Origin: Larkinella sp. C7
Lineage (GTDB): Bacteria; Bacteroidota; Bacteroidia; Cytophagales; Spirosomataceae
NCBI RefSeq assembly: GCF_006149005.1
Contig: NZ_VBSL01000003.1
Location: forward strand, 434,001-498,000
DNA length: 64,000 nucleotides
Reading direction: 5' to 3'
Shown: positions 62,051 to 64,000 of the stretch, one piece after another
How the letters are laid out: each line of letters opens with the position of its first letter
How positions within the stretch are numbered: position 1 is the stretch's first letter
Position numbers and translations under genes: made by a program
The notes under the pieces: model-generated
What the model saw: only the letters and a program-made list of their open reading frames with translations
Told to the model about the DNA's origin: nothing
Databases searched by the model: none

Positions 62051-64000
62051 TCAGTAATTGATCTTCACGCTGAACAGCAGCGAGCGCGTGTTGGGGCTGT
62101 TAAAATAGTCCTGCCCGCGCGAGTTGCCCGTTCCGTTCAGGCCGGTTTCGGGGTCGATTCCCACCACCTTTGTCCACAAAACCGGGTTGCGGCCTGTGAC
62201 CGTAAAGTCGATGGATTGCAGCCGGGTTTTCTGCCGGAATTTGGCCGAATGGAGGGAGTAGCCCAGTGAAACTTCCCGCAGCCGCGTCCAGCTACCGTCG
62301 CTGATGAACTGCTCGACCAGCGTGCTGAAGCCACCGCCAATGGAGGTGTAGTAGGCTTCATCGAGCAGCACCGGCCCGGCTCCAAAATCCTGAATTTTAC
62401 CCCGAACCGTCGTTCCGGCGGCTACCACTTTCCCCGAATAATTTTTCAGATCCTGGGTCAGCGTCACATCCGTTCCCACGTCTTCGTGGGTGCCGAAATG
62501 ATACATCACCCCGCGCGTTCCGTTGTAAAAGTCACCGCCCTGCGAGGTTTCGAAAAGCACATTCAGGGAAACGCCTTTGTAAGACAGATTCGTACCAAAC
62601 CCTCCGCGCCAGTCGGGATTGGGGTTACCGAGAACGCCAAACGACGACGCGATTTGCGGAAAACCGTTGGCGTTGAGTGCCAGCGAGCCGTTTTCCGTCC
62701 GTTGATACACCCCGCCATACAGCGACGACATCGCGTAACCCACTTTGGCTACCGTACTGGAGGTACTGCTGAAACCGCCCAGGGTGATGTTGTCGGTACC
62801 GGCCAGGTCGATCACTTCGTTGATGTTGCGGCTCCAGTTGGCAAAGATATTCCAGCTAAACGCGTTGCGGTTCAGGATGTTGTAGTTCAGTTCCAGTTCC
62901 AGACCCTTGTTCTGCATGCTCCCGGCGTTGGTGTATTTCTGCGTAAAACCGGTGGAACCGGCCGCGGCTACATCCAGCAGCAGGTCGACAATCTTGTTCT
63001 GGTAATACGTAAAACCGACGGAAAGTTTGTCGTTCAGAAAGCGCAGGTCGGTGCCCAGTTCCCACTCGGTTTTCCGTTCGGGACGCAGGTTGGGGTCGCC
63101 CTGCCGGTTGCTGCGGACAAAGGCGCCATTGCCGTAGCCGGTGCCGCTGACGGGGCCGCCCCAGCTCCCGAAGGAGGCATTGACAAATGTCGTGGTGTTC
63201 CGGTAGGCATCCGGCTGAACCCCCACCGTTCCGTACGATGCCCGCAGTTTGCCGAACGACAACACGTTGTTTCCCGCCAGCAGCGGCAGCTTGGTAAACT
63301 GCCAGGCGACATCGGCTGAGGGATAGTAGAAGGTCGATTGCGACTCGCTTCCGAACGTGGAACCGGCTTCACCCGCCAGCGACATGTTCAGGAACACCTG
63401 GTCGTAAAAACCCAGGTTCAGGGATGAATACAGGCGGGCGGTCCTGCGGTGGGTCGAGGTGTTGTACGGAACCCGGTTGGTTGCCAGGGCATTGCTAAAG
63501 TTTGGGGGAGCGTCCGGAATGATGAAAGTGTTCAGCGTGCCGCCCAGGCTCAGGTATTTCCGGTCGTTGATGTTGAAACCAACGATCAGCGTGCTGGTGA
63601 TGTCCTTGCCAAAATCCTTGAAAACCCGGCCAATCACATCCAGGTTCATCTCGGTTTCCTTGAGCATCTGTTCCTCGAAACTCCCCAGGCCGCTGTTTAC
63701 GGCGGAAGACACCGGCGCGTTGGTAATCCGCAGATCCGTGTAACTATCCAGACCGCCCCGGGCGGTGATGTCGAACCATTTGGCTGGCGTAATCAGGAGT
63801 TCGGAACTCAGAATAAACCGGTCTACTTCCGTGGTGTTGGTCATTTCGTTGATCGCCCACAACGGATCGTTGTAGACGGGGTTGGCCGATGCGCCGAGGT
63901 AATTTCGGAAGGAGCGTTGCCGGTTCGGAATCGGGCTGGCCGTTGGCGTCGCGTAATAATTCCCTTTGTACCCCCGGTTGTCGTAATCGGGTGGGGTCCG
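62051..64000 (-). CDS. SusC/RagA-family TonB-dependent receptor (partial, N-terminus beyond window)
   Basis: The frame is open to the right edge, giving 649 codons of a protein that normally has about 1000. The reading starts within PDYDNRGYKG, a segment common in SusC barrels, and passes through barrel strands such as DLRFLNDKLSVGFTYYQNKIVDL and LRASYGTVGVQPDAYRN to the C-terminal LLFSVKINY. The N-terminal plug and carboxypeptidase-like domain are outside the window. It works with the SusD and the VPS10-type protein encoded next to it. Confidence 0.93.
   Translation of the reverse strand, partial: RTPPDYDNRGYKGNYYATPTASPIPNRQRSFRNYLGASANPVYNDPLWAINEMTNTTEVDRFILSSELLITPAKWFDITARGGLDSYTDLRITNAPVSSAVNSGLGSFEEQMLKETEMNLDVIGRVFKDFGKDITSTLIVGFNINDRKYLSLGGTLNTFIIPDAPPNFSNALATNRVPYNTSTHRRTARLYSSLNLGFYDQVFLNMSLAGEAGSTFGSESQSTFYYPSADVAWQFTKLPLLAGNNVLSFGKLRASYGTVGVQPDAYRNTTTFVNASFGSWGGPVSGTGYGNGAFVRSNRQGDPNLRPERKTEWELGTDLRFLNDKLSVGFTYYQNKIVDLLLDVAAAGSTGFTQKYTNAGSMQNKGLELELNYNILNRNAFSWNIFANWSRNINEVIDLAGTDNITLGGFSSTSSTVAKVGYAMSSLYGGVYQRTENGSLALNANGFPQIASSFGVLGNPNPDWRGGFGTNLSYKGVSLNVLFETSQGGDFYNGTRGVMYHFGTHEDVGTDVTLTQDLKNYSGKVVAAGTTVRGKIQDFGAGPVLLDEAYYTSIGGGFSTLVEQFISDGSWTRLREVSLGYSLHSAKFRQKTRLQSIDFTVTGRNPVLWTKVVGIDPETGLNGTGNSRGQDYFNSPNTRSLLFSVKINY

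Overview
The window is a gene-dense, GC-rich chromosomal segment from a Bacteroidota bacterium, most likely Cytophagales of the Spirosoma/Larkinella type. This rests on two SusC/SusD pairs, a protein ending in a type IX secretion sorting domain, several LytTR two-component systems, promoter boxes of the Bacteroidota form TAnnTTTG, and weak Shine-Dalgarno sequences. No rRNA, tRNA, phage, insertion sequence or CRISPR array is visible.

Layout. 1-12.3 kb (minus strand): a polysaccharide utilisation locus with an MFS permease, an AraA-like sugar isomerase, SusC, SusD, a large secreted protein of unknown family and a GH106 alpha-L-rhamnosidase cut by the window edge. The permease and the isomerase share an operator-like inverted repeat just downstream of their promoters. 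12.6-13.9 kb (plus): a 50-residue lipoprotein-like peptide ending in a CPGC tail, followed after 14 bases by a DUF692/MNIO enzyme, which looks like a minimal RiPP (ribosomal peptide natural product) locus. 14-18.3 kb: housekeeping genes (FolB, DivIVA-like, WD40, phosphopantetheinyl transferase, DUF4177, SirB1-like). 18.6-21.7 kb: galE-rfbB-rfbA nucleotide-sugar genes.

22-26.1 kb: two tandem copies of an undescribed two-gene cassette (a small cysteine-tailed soluble protein plus a seven-helix membrane protein), followed by a NarL-type kinase that has almost no sensory domain and its regulator. 26.3-33.4 kb: the 2-oxoglutarate dehydrogenase complex (sucA, a two-lipoyl sucB, lpd), with a membrane-bound AraC regulator translationally coupled to lpd. 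33.5-40.6 kb: secreted enzymes (DUF4932, M28 peptidase, Cthe_2159-like carbohydrate binder, double SGNH hydrolase, intradiol-dioxygenase-like protein). 40.8-44.7 kb: a LytS-type kinase and LytTR regulator separated by a beta-propeller protein and two NlpE-like proteins. 44.8-51.7 kb: a PSD1/DUF1549/DUF1553 protein and a 1268-residue CotH surface protein. 51.8-54.6 kb: a LACTB-like hydrolase, kinase and LytTR regulator in overlapping reading frames. 54.9-57 kb: threonine synthase and a LysR regulator. 57.2-64 kb: a second SusC/SusD operon with a VPS10/BNR propeller protein; its SusC is cut by the right edge.

A recurring feature is a set of long imperfect hairpins in intergenic DNA. Many of their arms are built from short repeated words. 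They lie inside operons, between divergent genes and between convergent genes, so they are not simply terminators. The best candidates for undescribed biology are the MNIO/CPGC peptide pair, the duplicated CPxxC-tail/7TM cassette with its kinase, and the word-repeat hairpins.
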